Shown: positions 43,834 to 52,273 of the stretch, one piece after another
How the letters are laid out: every line of letters starts with the position of its first letter
Position numbering within the stretch: the stretch's first letter is position 1
Assembly: GCF_001049895.1 (NCBI RefSeq)
Contig: NZ_CVPE01000006.1
Coordinates: 208,441-272,440 of the forward strand
DNA length: 64,000 bases
Direction of reading: 5' to 3'
DNA from: Rubeoparvulum massiliense
Lineage (GTDB): Bacteria > Bacillota > Bacilli > Rubeoparvulales > Rubeoparvulaceae
Made by a program: the position numbers and the translations under genes
The notes under the pieces: generated by a model
Database searches by the model: none
What the model was told of the DNA's origin: nothing
Seen by the model: the letters and a program-made list of their open reading frames with translations, nothing else

Positions 43834-44101
43834 AATTATCGCCCATATAAAAATCCGCCTGATTTCTGTCAAGATGATGGAGGAGGGCGGACGACGTGGT
43901 GATTTGGTACCAATGATTGATCTGTTCTAAGGAAACAAGTTCAACTTGATGGACATCATAGGTGGTGATACTTCCATCAGCAAAACGAACTACCAAAGGC
44001 TCTGTTTCAACAAATCCAGTATGGTCATCAATCACTTGCCCGATCTTACCAGCGTTCTGCCCTGCAGGAATCATCACATAGGCGCCAATTCGTTTAAGCA
44101 T
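43832..44101 (-). CDS. Small KOW-like/unknown protein
   Basis: An 89-residue protein with a KOW/SH3-like beta pattern (GAYVMIPAGQNAGKIGQVIDD, then LVVRFADGSITTYDVHQVELV). No membrane segment. ATG 44101 lies 7 nt after AAAGGAGGG. The function is unknown; such folds bind RNA or protein. Confidence 0.65.
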   Translation of the reverse strand: MLKRIGAYVMIPAGQNAGKIGQVIDDHTGFVETEPLVVRFADGSITTYDVHQVELVSLEQINHWYQITTSSALLHHLDRNQADFYMGDN

Positions 44102-44195
44102 CCTCAATCCCTCCTTTGCATAGTGAAAATGATAATATCAAGTATCGAATAATAATATTAACATATTAATAAAAATAATGCAAGGGATTGAATGC

Positions 44196-44230
44196 AAAAG
44201 AAAGCCCCTAGAAATTGTACGCTAGGGGTT
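44196..44230 (-). terminator. Terminator of the DUF378 gene
   Basis: On the minus strand CCCCTAG pairs with CTAGGGG and is followed by CTTTCTTTT. Confidence 0.75.
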
Positions 44231-44246
44231 GTCGTAATGGAAGAGT

Positions 44247-44441
44247 CTATCGAGTGATTCTTTTCAAGATGGTCAAGGCGTAGAGCCCAGCCAGTCCGAT
44301 GGCGATATAAATAATGCGGGGAACGATCTCATTTCCACCGAAGAGCCATTGGACTAGATCCCAATTAAAGAGGCCAATCAGCAACCAGTTTAAGGCACCA
44401 ATGATCACGAATACCAATGACACCAATGTGAAGCTACGCAT
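44247..44441 (-). CDS. DUF378 family membrane protein (YuzA type)
   Basis: A 64-residue two-helix membrane protein: TLVSLVFVIIGALNWLLIGLF and IVPRIIYIAIGLAGLYAL, the exact DUF378 pattern. The role is unknown. GAGGGATGACCT precedes the ATG. It is divergent from the CarH-like regulator gene. Confidence 0.93.
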   Translation of the reverse strand: MRSFTLVSLVFVIIGALNWLLIGLFNWDLVQWLFGGNEIVPRIIYIAIGLAGLYALTILKRITR

Positions 44442-44488
44442 AGGTCATCCCTCCATAATAGAATGGGAGCTATCATCTGTATAATAAG

Positions 44489-44505
44489 TATATAATCATT
44501 ATATA
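44489..44505. promoter_or_regulatory. AT-rich palindrome between DUF378 and the CarH-like gene
   Basis: TATATAAT-C-ATTATATA is a perfect 8+1+8 palindrome in the divergent intergenic region. It could be an operator for the adjacent MerR-type regulator, but AT-rich palindromes occur by chance. Confidence 0.3.
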
Positions 44506-44548
44506 TGTAATATGAATAGCCGTATGCCAATTTTTAGATCAAATAGAC

Positions 44549-44576
44549 TTGATTCATCATACCACTGATGTATAAT
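44549..44576 (+). promoter_or_regulatory. Promoter of the CarH-like gene
   Basis: TTGATT, 16 nt, TATAAT, ending 24 nt before the start codon. Confidence 0.6.
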
Positions 44577-44600
44577 CTTTGTAGAACTATAAGGTGAGTG

Positions 44601-45503
44601 ATGTCGTTGTATAACATAAAAGTGGTTTCTAATATGCTTGATATGCCTGCAGTAACGATCCGTGCTTGGGAGAATCGCTACCAAGCTGTCATACCCCGCC
44701 GATCTCCTTCAGGACATCGACTCTATAGTGAACAAGATATTCAGGATCTTCGCTGGTTAAAGACACAGGTAGAAGAAAAAGGAATGAATATCAGCCAAGC
44801 TGTAAAGCTACTTCGTAGTCGGAAGCGGGATAGTGAACATCATCTAAGTCAACAAGTTGAGACAACGGTAAATAATCCTGATCTACTCTATCTTGATAAA
44901 ATTGATGAGTTATATAAGGCGATCCATGCCTTTGATTCTACGCGGGTGAATAATCTATTCGATCTTTATTTTTCTTTATATCATTATTCCGATGTTTTTA
45001 ACTATATTGTTCGCAAGCTCATGGATTTTCTTGAAGAAAAAAGAGAAAAGGGAGAAGTCACCATCGCTCACGAACATTTTGCAAGCAATCTTGCCATGCA
45101 GCGATTATACCAATTTTTTCGTGCATTTCCTGTCAACCCTACCCTCCCAAAGGTACTTGCCTTCACTCCTGAAGGTGAATTGCATCAACTAGGCTTACTC
45201 TATTTTTCCTTGTTTTTACGATCGCATCAATATGACGTGATCTACTTAGGAATCAACACCCCCATGGATGGCTTAGATGACTTGATTCAAATGCATGATA
45301 TTCGAATTATTTTAATCTCCGTGACTTGTGAATCACTCCGCCCATTGACAGAAAAAATGGTGAAACATTTTCGTAAGATGCACCCCCATCTCCAAATATT
45401 GATTGGTGGACAAGCTTTTCGTGAGGAGGAGGTTCCTGCTACATGTCATTATGTAGATGAGGACGCAGCTAATTGGTATTTATGGTTGGAGCAACAACGG
45501 TAG
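44601..45503 (+). CDS. MerR-family regulator with B12-binding domain (CarH/LitR-like)
   Basis: A 300-residue regulator. The N-terminal MerR helix-turn-helix reads YNIKVVSNMLDMPAVTIRAWENRYQAVIPRR with SGHRLYSEQDIQDL. A helical cap domain follows (GEVTIAHEHFASNLAMQRLYQFF), then a Rossmann-like cobalamin-binding domain with the lower-ligand His in EGELHQLGLL and GINTPMDGLDDL. CarH proteins bind AdoB12 and lose DNA on light exposure. The Trp that contacts the adenosyl group (W-x9-EH) is Arg here, so light sensing may be altered. A hairpin (45493-45522) overlaps the stop codon. Confidence 0.88.
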   Translation: MSLYNIKVVSNMLDMPAVTIRAWENRYQAVIPRRSPSGHRLYSEQDIQDLRWLKTQVEEKGMNISQAVKLLRSRKRDSEHHLSQQVETTVNNPDLLYLDKIDELYKAIHAFDSTRVNNLFDLYFSLYHYSDVFNYIVRKLMDFLEEKREKGEVTIAHEHFASNLAMQRLYQFFRAFPVNPTLPKVLAFTPEGELHQLGLLYFSLFLRSHQYDVIYLGINTPMDGLDDLIQMHDIRIILISVTCESLRPLTEKMVKHFRKMHPHLQILIGGQAFREEEVPATCHYVDEDAANWYLWLEQQR

Positions 45504-45522
45504 CATACCAGCTACCGTTGTT
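45493..45522 (+). terminator. Hairpin overlapping the CarH-like stop codon
   Basis: AACAACGGTAGC pairs perfectly with GCTACCGTTGTT. Only two or three Ts follow, so termination is possible but not certain. Confidence 0.5.
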
Positions 45523-45657
45523 CGCATAGGACTTAAGATGTATTTTCAAAATATTCCATTTCCTTATGTTGGTTAACAGGGTAAAATAAAGTAGATTTGG
45601 TTCAGGTGGAGCTGCGACTCTATCTGAACCTTGAATGATTTTTAAGGAGGTTTTGCG

Positions 45658-46539
45658 ATGTCAGGGAATCTTCAGAATGCTGGTAAGGAGGCAGAAGTGG
45701 CAACTCAATCTGCTCTACCTGCATCAGTGAAGAAAAGAAAGTTGATGTTGATATTTGGTATTATTAGTTTGATTCTCATTTTTGCAATCGGTGCCATCAT
45801 CTATTTTGATGTAGACATTACCTCCATTTTTCAAAGCAAGGCTAGTCCTGATGATGATTATGCTGTTCCATTCGCCTATCTTACAGGCAAGCATCATGCC
45901 CCCATGGAGTATATACTCATCGCTCACCTGTATCCAATACCTTTTTTAGGTGAGTATGTACTTGTATATTCGGGTATGTTCTCTGTGGCAAGTGCAGGGT
46001 TAACCGATGATTGGAGCAAGCTAGCATTACTAAATGAGAACGGCAACCCTAATGCGCCTAGGCTAAGATTTCAGCTTGAACAATATACAACGAAGCCCGT
46101 TGATCAAGGGTTAGCAAATCTATTTTTAAGCCAATATTTTAATAAGCACTTGAATCAGGTTTATGTCCTGAATATTAAACATAAATGGCTTGAGGGGAGC
46201 AACGAGCTAGAGGGTCTGAGTCAGATTCTTCTACTTACAGAGAGTGCTATCCGATTTAATATTGACCAATGTGAAGGTAGACCCTGTATTATTGGCAACA
46301 CTGATCAAAGCAAAGTGCATTTCTACTATTTGACTACCGAGGGCACAATCTATGAAAGTTGGATTGATACGAAGGAGGATCTTACGAAGATCATTTCATA
46401 TCACCCTACTTACCCCATCGTGGCGTTGGAAGTACTGGACCTCGCAGGGGAGGAAGTGCAGACCATTCAGCTATCTGAAGAAATGAAGGGCAGTGAAGCT
46501 ACTACCGAGGAGTCTTCAGATGGCGAAGGAGAAGAGTAA
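45658..46539 (+). CDS. Membrane-anchored protein of unknown function
   Basis: A 293-residue protein: a 27-residue cytosolic start, one membrane helix (LMLIFGIISLILIFAIGAIIYF), a large outside domain with two Cys in FNIDQCEGRPCIIGN, and an acidic tail EESSDGEGEE. The family is not recognised. AAGGAGG precedes the ATG. The next gene starts 22 nt after its stop, so the two are probably co-transcribed. Confidence 0.75.
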   Translation: MSGNLQNAGKEAEVATQSALPASVKKRKLMLIFGIISLILIFAIGAIIYFDVDITSIFQSKASPDDDYAVPFAYLTGKHHAPMEYILIAHLYPIPFLGEYVLVYSGMFSVASAGLTDDWSKLALLNENGNPNAPRLRFQLEQYTTKPVDQGLANLFLSQYFNKHLNQVYVLNIKHKWLEGSNELEGLSQILLLTESAIRFNIDQCEGRPCIIGNTDQSKVHFYYLTTEGTIYESWIDTKEDLTKIISYHPTYPIVALEVLDLAGEEVQTIQLSEEMKGSEATTEESSDGEGEE

Positions 46540-46560
46540 TGACAGCAAGGAGTGGACAAA

Positions 46561-47379
46561 ATGAGCAAAGAATTGAGTTTAATTGCCGCAAGTGCAAAAC
46601 CGCAAACAAGGGAGAATCTTGGGGAAGATTTACGTGGGCTCGGGGTGGAACCTGGAATGACATTACTAGTTCATTCCTCTCTGAGTAAGCTAGGCTGGGT
46701 GTGCGGAGGTGCTGTTGCGGTTGTACAAGCACTGATGGATGTACTTACGCCAAAAGGAACCTTGATTATGCCTACACATACCACACACTACTCTGACCCA
46801 GCATATTGGGAAGCACCCGCTGTTCCAGAGAGCTGGTGGGAGACGATTCGTAATACCATGCCAGCGTTCGATCGTGATTATACAGCTTCATTTTTTATGG
46901 GAGCCATCCCTGAAACATTCCGTCAGTTTCCCGATGTGATTCGTAGTAATCATCCTCAGGTATCCTTCGCAGCCTGGGGTGAACAGGCTACTGAGATCAC
47001 CTCCAACCATTCGCTCCATTATGGCTTAAGTGAAGAATCGCCGTTGGGGAAAATTTATGAGGCCAAGGGAATGGTGCTTTTATTGGGAGTAGGATACGAG
47101 AATAATACTTCCTTTCACCTCTCGGAGTATCGCTCTAAGGTCCGCCCAGTGATTAAGAATGGTGCTCCCATTTGGAAGGATGGAGTACGGATCTGGCAAG
47201 AGATCGAAGATCTCGACATTGATAGTGAACGCTTTGCGGAGATTGGGATTTTGATGGAGCAGCAAGTAGAAGTTACAAAAGGAAAAGTAGGTTCAGCAGA
47301 CGCCATTTTATTTCAGCAACGGGCTGCAGTGGACTTTGCTACTACGTGGTTCAAACATACATATAAGGAATGGGAATAG
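46561..47379 (+). CDS. AAC(3)-family N-acetyltransferase
   Basis: A 272-residue acetyl-CoA-dependent enzyme of the aminoglycoside 3-N-acetyltransferase family. Marks: LLVHSSLSKLGWVCGG, TLIMPTHTTHYSDP, IRSNHPQVSFAAWGEQA, the catalytic-His region and LLGVGYENNTSFHLSEY. ATG 46561 follows AAGGAGTG. Chromosomal members such as YokD in Bacillus often do not give drug resistance, so the substrate is open. Confidence 0.9.
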   Translation: MSKELSLIAASAKPQTRENLGEDLRGLGVEPGMTLLVHSSLSKLGWVCGGAVAVVQALMDVLTPKGTLIMPTHTTHYSDPAYWEAPAVPESWWETIRNTMPAFDRDYTASFFMGAIPETFRQFPDVIRSNHPQVSFAAWGEQATEITSNHSLHYGLSEESPLGKIYEAKGMVLLLGVGYENNTSFHLSEYRSKVRPVIKNGAPIWKDGVRIWQEIEDLDIDSERFAEIGILMEQQVEVTKGKVGSADAILFQQRAAVDFATTWFKHTYKEWE

Positions 47380-47470
47380 TGGCTATTGATAATTACGATT
47401 TCACACAACGCTTCATTCTCCGTTACAGTATGTATAGAGTGTAAAATTGACGAGAGTGGAGCAGAGTGTT

Positions 47471-48487
47471 ATGAAAGGTAAGGAATTCATCGATCTAAGT
47501 AAATTACGTGGTATGGGGCAGGGGATTATCCTTTCCCTTCTTTTGGCGATTATTGCGCGTGAACTGACTCATTTTTCGTTTTTTTCCATGATGGGTCCGA
47601 TGATTATTGCGATTCTCCTCGGGATGTTGTGGCGTTCTCTTTTTGGTGTGGAAGCCAGCGCTGGTGTGGGAATCTCATTTACAAGTAAATACTTGCTACG
47701 AGCAGGAATTATTCTTCTAGGTTTTACCATCAACTTACATGAGCTATTTGCTGCGGGACCATTGGTGTTCACGCTTGCATTGGTTGCTGTAGTTCTTGGA
47801 TTTACAGCGGTTGGGCTCTTCGGGAAGTGGCTACGTGTTGATCCAACATTGGGACTATTGGTGGCTTCTGGTACCGCCATCTGTGGTGCTGCTGCCATCG
47901 CTGCGGTATCTGCACCAGCGAAGGCAAAGCATGATGAATCAGCGATTAGTATTGCAGTCATCGCTCTATTGGGAACGGTCTTTGCCATCATTGATACCCT
48001 TTTATATTCGGTATTTCCTATCTCTGCTGCTCATTATGGCCTCTTTACGGGTAGCTCCCTACATGAGATTGCCCATGTGGTAGCAGCAGCAACACCAGCT
48101 GGTGATAAGGGGATGGAGATGGCGCTGCTGGTTAAGATGTCACGGGTGTTGCTCTTAATTCCAGTAGTACTCCTTGTAGGCATATGGAAGGGAAAAAAAG
48201 AAAAAGAGAATGTGGTAAGTGATAAAAAACTACCCATTCCCTGGTTTATTTTTGGCTTTCTCCTTGTGAGTCTACTTAATTCAGGAGAAATTGTCTCCGA
48301 AAGCTGGACGCAACACTTTGTTTCTGCAGCTTACCTCCTGATGACGATGGCCATGGCAGCCATGGGCTTAAGTGTAAAATGGGAGGTAATCAGACAGAAG
48401 GGTGGACGCCTCTTGCTTGCAGGCTTAAGTGGTTCCGTTATCTTAGCTGTGGTCATGTTCTTTTTGAGTGATGTTGTACTCCGTTGA
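47471..48487 (+). CDS. yeiH: YeiH-family putative sulfate/sulfonate exporter
   Basis: A 338-residue membrane protein of about ten helices with the YeiH (UPF0324) marks: GPMIIAILLGMLWR, KYLLRAGIILLGFTINL, GTAICGAAAIAAVSAPAKAK and HEIAHVVAAATPAGD. Proposed functions include export of sulfate or taurine-derived products. ATG 47471 has a moderate site; TTG 47447 is an alternative. Its last 45 bp overlap the 3' end of the convergent lysR gene, whose product probably regulates it. Confidence 0.9.
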   Translation: MKGKEFIDLSKLRGMGQGIILSLLLAIIARELTHFSFFSMMGPMIIAILLGMLWRSLFGVEASAGVGISFTSKYLLRAGIILLGFTINLHELFAAGPLVFTLALVAVVLGFTAVGLFGKWLRVDPTLGLLVASGTAICGAAAIAAVSAPAKAKHDESAISIAVIALLGTVFAIIDTLLYSVFPISAAHYGLFTGSSLHEIAHVVAAATPAGDKGMEMALLVKMSRVLLLIPVVLLVGIWKGKKEKENVVSDKKLPIPWFIFGFLLVSLLNSGEIVSESWTQHFVSAAYLLMTMAMAAMGLSVKWEVIRQKGGRLLLAGLSGSVILAVVMFFLSDVVLR

Positions 48488-49369
48488 GCAGAGCTGGTGT
48501 ACCAGTTTAAGGAAGGCAGTCCCTGCGAAGGTTAAGTCATGACCTTCGGTGCGTAGCAGTGAGAATAGGCGTGTTACTCGGTAGGATGCAGGAAGCTGGA
48601 GAGAGCAGAGCTCACCACTCTGTAGTTCTCGTTGCACAGCCCATCTGGAAATGAGAGCCACGCCCATCCCTGCCATCACGCCTTCCTTCACACCTTGATT
48701 ACTGCTAAAAATCGTAGCCCCTTTAGGCGTATGATCAATCATATTTAAGAGGAAGTCGGAATAGGCCCTTGTACCTGAGCCTTTTTCGCGCATTACCCAG
48801 TGAAAATTTCGAAGTTGTTCCAAAGAGAAGCTTCCTCCTTGGGCTCGCTGGTGGGAGGGATGGGCAATGAGTACCATTTCATCCTCCATGATAGGCTCTA
48901 CCTGCAACTGGGAATCATACACATCTCCTTCAATAAAACCAATATCCACCTCATGTCCTCGCACAAGCTGTGCAATCTCCTCAGTGTTCGCAATATAGGT
49001 GTGAATCTTTACTTGGGGATGTGTTTCCTTGAACTGCGCAATCATTCCAGGTAAAACATACTCTCCTACTGTATAGCTAGCGCCAATGACCAACTCACCA
49101 GTCACTAAATGATGTAATTGATCAATCTCCTGCTTCGTTGTTTCCACTAGCTGTAGGATTTCCTTGGCACGGTGGAATAAAACCTTTCCTTCTGTAGTTA
49201 AGCGAAGATTTTTCGGAGTTCGATGCAATAGTTTACAGGAAAAATTCTGTTCTAGGTTCTGTACTTGTTGACTAACAGCAGGTTGGGATAAGTGAACCTT
49301 TTCTGCTGCTTTTGAAAAATTTCCTTCTTCCACTACAGCCACAAATACGCGTAACAGATCTAAGTTCAT
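48443..49369 (-). CDS. LysR-family transcriptional regulator (YeiE/CysL-like)
   Basis: A 308-residue LysR regulator. Helix-turn-helix: LRVFVAVVEEGNFSKAAEKVHLSQPAVSQQVQNLE. The effector domain contains ELVIGASYTVGEYVLPGMIAQF and VREKGSGTR-type MREKGSGTRAY, typical of CysL/YeiE. ATG 49369 follows GGAGG by 5 nt. It overlaps yeiH tail to tail by 45 bp, an unusual compact arrangement for a yeiH-yeiE pair, which normally diverge. Confidence 0.93.
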   Translation of the reverse strand: MNLDLLRVFVAVVEEGNFSKAAEKVHLSQPAVSQQVQNLEQNFSCKLLHRTPKNLRLTTEGKVLFHRAKEILQLVETTKQEIDQLHHLVTGELVIGASYTVGEYVLPGMIAQFKETHPQVKIHTYIANTEEIAQLVRGHEVDIGFIEGDVYDSQLQVEPIMEDEMVLIAHPSHQRAQGGSFSLEQLRNFHWVMREKGSGTRAYSDFLLNMIDHTPKGATIFSSNQGVKEGVMAGMGVALISRWAVQRELQSGELCSLQLPASYRVTRLFSLLRTEGHDLTFAGTAFLKLVHQLCSTEYNITQKEHDHS

Positions 49370-49578
49370 AGTAACCTCCATGGTCAGGAAAATAGGGAAA
49401 TATAAATACAATATATACCATTAATGAATAAATATGATATACTATCCACGAGTTCGTAATGGGATAATTACTAACGATACTATTATAGCGGTTCCCGACG
49501 AGAAAACCTAGTTGTTCAAAATCTTGCCCTTTAAAGAAGGATGGCAGTAAAGCGTAAAGTAAGGAGGTACCGTTTGCG

Positions 49579-50685
49579 ATGGTAAATATGAAACAGAGAA
49601 GTGGTAATTATATATTTGTATTATTCCTATTATTCTCACTAGTCATATCTCTAACTGGATGTAGTTCGGAAGAAAGCTCAGATCTTCTCGAGGAATGGGA
49701 GGAGTTAGAGAAGGAGATTGACAAAAAAGTAGACAATAGTGTTAAAAAACGTGTGAAGGATGGTCAAGCTCAATCCATTGACGAAGTCTTTTATCAATTA
49801 ATTCAAGTGCGGCATGAACAGAAACAGGAATTGGAACGATTCATTCAGGAGCAGGAGAAGGTCATCAATAAAATGCCACTGATTCCTCTTTATCTTGAGC
49901 TAACAGGTGATGTGGAAATCAAGGATGAAACCATTGAGATCCGCGGGGTCACCAATCTTGTGCCAGGTGCTAAAATTAGAGTTAGCATAGAGTCTTCTGC
50001 GCATATCTATACAGGAATCAATGTGAGTGATAATGTTCAAGAGGATGGAACCTTTGTAATCAGTTTTCTCAATCCGAAGTTTACCAATCCAGTTAAATTG
50101 ATTCTTCGCTTCAATCCAGAAGACCAAAATTATGATATTAAAAAACGATATCGGGATGATGGTCTAGATTTAGCAGGTCCTTATATTCACACCGAGCATA
50201 AAGATAATGGTTCTAGAAAAGTACTACAATCCATCGCGCTTGTAAACCTCACTGATGTAGGGAAAAGTCTGAAGGTTGAAGCACCTGCATGGGATTTCCC
50301 TAAGGATCAGGGTGAACCAAAGATTTGGATGGATGCTGAATTAGAATATCAGGGGAATTACATTATTGTTTCCGGGAAGAGCAATCTGATCGAAGGAAGC
50401 TTTGTTAAGGGGAGTTTAAGCTCATCCTCGCATACGCTATTTGGTTATCAAGATCAAGCTTATGTAAATCCTGATGGTTCATTTCTTCTCGTTATACAGA
50501 ATGCAGGTGAGGATGTAAAAGGGAAAATGATAAATATTGATCTGTCTCTCAATTCATCTCTAAAAAATGTGAAAGAACTGTATGGAGCAAAGGGAGAACA
50601 TCTTCAAGGTGAATTTATCAAAGAATATAGTGATGGAGAACGCTATGCACATACGGAGATAACAGTGACTAAAGATGTAGAGTAA
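49579..50685 (+). CDS. Lipoprotein with two beta domains, unknown function
   Basis: A 368-residue lipoprotein: signal peptide and lipobox LTGC (Cys about residue 28), a charged coiled-coil segment (LLEEWEELEKEIDKKVDNSVKKR), then two similar beta-sandwich units (VEIKDETIEIRGVTNLVPGAKIRV and YQGNYIIVSGKSNLIEGSFVKG) that suggest an internal duplication. I do not know its role. AAGGAGG precedes the ATG; a terminator follows. Confidence 0.8.
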   Translation: MVNMKQRSGNYIFVLFLLFSLVISLTGCSSEESSDLLEEWEELEKEIDKKVDNSVKKRVKDGQAQSIDEVFYQLIQVRHEQKQELERFIQEQEKVINKMPLIPLYLELTGDVEIKDETIEIRGVTNLVPGAKIRVSIESSAHIYTGINVSDNVQEDGTFVISFLNPKFTNPVKLILRFNPEDQNYDIKKRYRDDGLDLAGPYIHTEHKDNGSRKVLQSIALVNLTDVGKSLKVEAPAWDFPKDQGEPKIWMDAELEYQGNYIIVSGKSNLIEGSFVKGSLSSSSHTLFGYQDQAYVNPDGSFLLVIQNAGEDVKGKMINIDLSLNSSLKNVKELYGAKGEHLQGEFIKEYSDGERYAHTEITVTKDVE

Positions 50686-50694
50686 TTATTAATT

Positions 50695-50730
50695 AGACTT
50701 TACAGGTATGACCTGTGAAGTCTTTTTTTG
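50695..50730 (+). terminator. Terminator after the lipoprotein gene
   Basis: AGACTT-ACAGGT pairs with ACCTGT-AAGTCT, followed by seven Ts. Confidence 0.88.
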
Positions 50731-50854
50731 TTTTGTATAGGAATTCTGCCGATACATAGCGAAAGATGAATCCATTCAAGTATTTTGCAAGGTATTGTGT
50801 ACTAGACTTTTCCGAGTGAAAAGACTTAAAATTGTTGTGTAAAGGAGTGGATCT

Positions 50855-51916
50855 ATGGACTATCAACAGGTTTTAGAGATGATGAAAGAGAAGATGAAAA
50901 GTGAGATTGAACATCTGGAGCTTCAGCAATTAACGCAGCAAATTGAAACATTCCAATACAATCTACAGTTTCTGTCTGCCTTAAAGGATCTTTATCAGGT
51001 AGAAGAGAGGACAGATTCTGCTCAAATAGAGCCAGCTTATCTAAATGAAGTGAATATTGAAGAAGAAGTAGATTCATTTAATGATGAACAGATGGCCAAT
51101 GTATATCGCTTAGAACGTAAATTACGAGGAGGTTTTATTCCGCAGCTCAATCAATTCATTCCTGAAGGGTTGATCCGTTCCCTTGACTTGGAGCATGGCG
51201 ATTGGATACGCGTCACTGAGAACCAGTATTCTCAGGATAAGTACCAGATTCAGCTTGAGAAAAGAGGAGACGGTGATCTAGCACCCAATCGCAAGCAGAT
51301 TAATTACTGCATGATCGAGCGGGATGGTACATTACTTGTGGTAAGACGAACACTTCTTCATGGAGGGGAATATATTAAACATGGCGAGGTTCCGTATACC
51401 TTCGTGATTAAAGATGAGGATCGCAATTTCTTTAGCTTGACAGACGGCGCCATTGTGGATATCGCTTACTATGATCAGAATCCCAATACCTGTAAGGTAA
51501 TCTGGGTTCACCAGTTGGAGAGTGAAGCTTCACCTGCTTCCAATAGTGGTTCTGGTAAGAATCGGGAACGGGGGAGCGCATTACAAGGGGAAGGCAGTAG
51601 TCGCGAGCCGATTTATCAAGGGAAAACCATCCTTGTCATCGGCTGCGAACCGCGAAAGGCACAATATCGGGAGCAGATTGAGCTACGGAGTGGTAGCTTT
51701 CTCTGGGCGGAAGGAACGGAAGGTGCAGAGCGCTTGACCTCGTATGTGAATAAGGCAGATGCTGTGGTGATTCTTCTTCCCTTTATCAGACATCAAGCCT
51801 CCTATGATGCAGTACGGATCTGCAAGGCCCTTCAAGTACCGTTTAGTACGGTCAGTTCCTTAGGTATTCAGTCGGTTCTGCTGGGGATCGATCAAGCGCT
51901 CAACCTTAGCCAATAA
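50855..51916 (+). CDS. DUF2325-domain protein
   Basis: A 353-residue cytosolic protein. The N-terminus is helical (residues 1-50), the middle (about 95-230) is beta-rich with FIPEGLIRSLDLEHGDWIRV, a flexible Gly/Ser linker follows, and the C-terminal 100 residues are a DUF2325 domain: KTILVIGCEPRKAQYREQIEL and KADAVVILLPFIRHQASYDAV. This domain resembles a small Rossmann-like module found in stress-related proteins. No function is proven. Confidence 0.8.
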   Translation: MDYQQVLEMMKEKMKSEIEHLELQQLTQQIETFQYNLQFLSALKDLYQVEERTDSAQIEPAYLNEVNIEEEVDSFNDEQMANVYRLERKLRGGFIPQLNQFIPEGLIRSLDLEHGDWIRVTENQYSQDKYQIQLEKRGDGDLAPNRKQINYCMIERDGTLLVVRRTLLHGGEYIKHGEVPYTFVIKDEDRNFFSLTDGAIVDIAYYDQNPNTCKVIWVHQLESEASPASNSGSGKNRERGSALQGEGSSREPIYQGKTILVIGCEPRKAQYREQIELRSGSFLWAEGTEGAERLTSYVNKADAVVILLPFIRHQASYDAVRICKALQVPFSTVSSLGIQSVLLGIDQALNLSQ

Positions 51917-52112
51917 TCCTTAATCGCCCCAGCCTGCTCCATCCGATGAATACCCAGTGCACGATTCTCTTCTGCTCGCGAAGAAACAGCGTCGGTGACT
52001 AAATGGCACTCATACCCTTGATCGATAAGGTCAAGGGTTGTTTGGTATACACATCTGCAAGCTTTCCTTGAATATCAACGAGAATGAGAGCGGATCTTTC
52101 TTTTTCAAGCAT
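51917..52112 (-). pseudogene. Isochorismatase-family hydrolase, deleted relic
   Basis: Reading the minus strand from ATG 52112 (after AAAGGAG) gives MLEKERSALILVDIQGKLAD, the start of an isochorismatase-fold hydrolase. After about 22 codons the sequence jumps, out of frame, to the C-terminal part LIDQGYECHLVTDAVSSRAE and ALGIHRMEQAGAI. About 85 central residues with the catalytic Cys and the C-terminus are missing. Confidence 0.85.
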
Positions 52113-52273
52113 ACCTTCTACTCCTTTCAAAAGTATAATCTTTCATTCCTATTCTATCCCTACCAGCATGGAGAATTCATGCAGGGGTGCTAAGTTACTA
52201 TTTTCAGGGCGTACCACCTATGATAAGTTAAAAGAAACCTCCAATACCTGGAAGGTAAGAAAGGATGTTGCCA

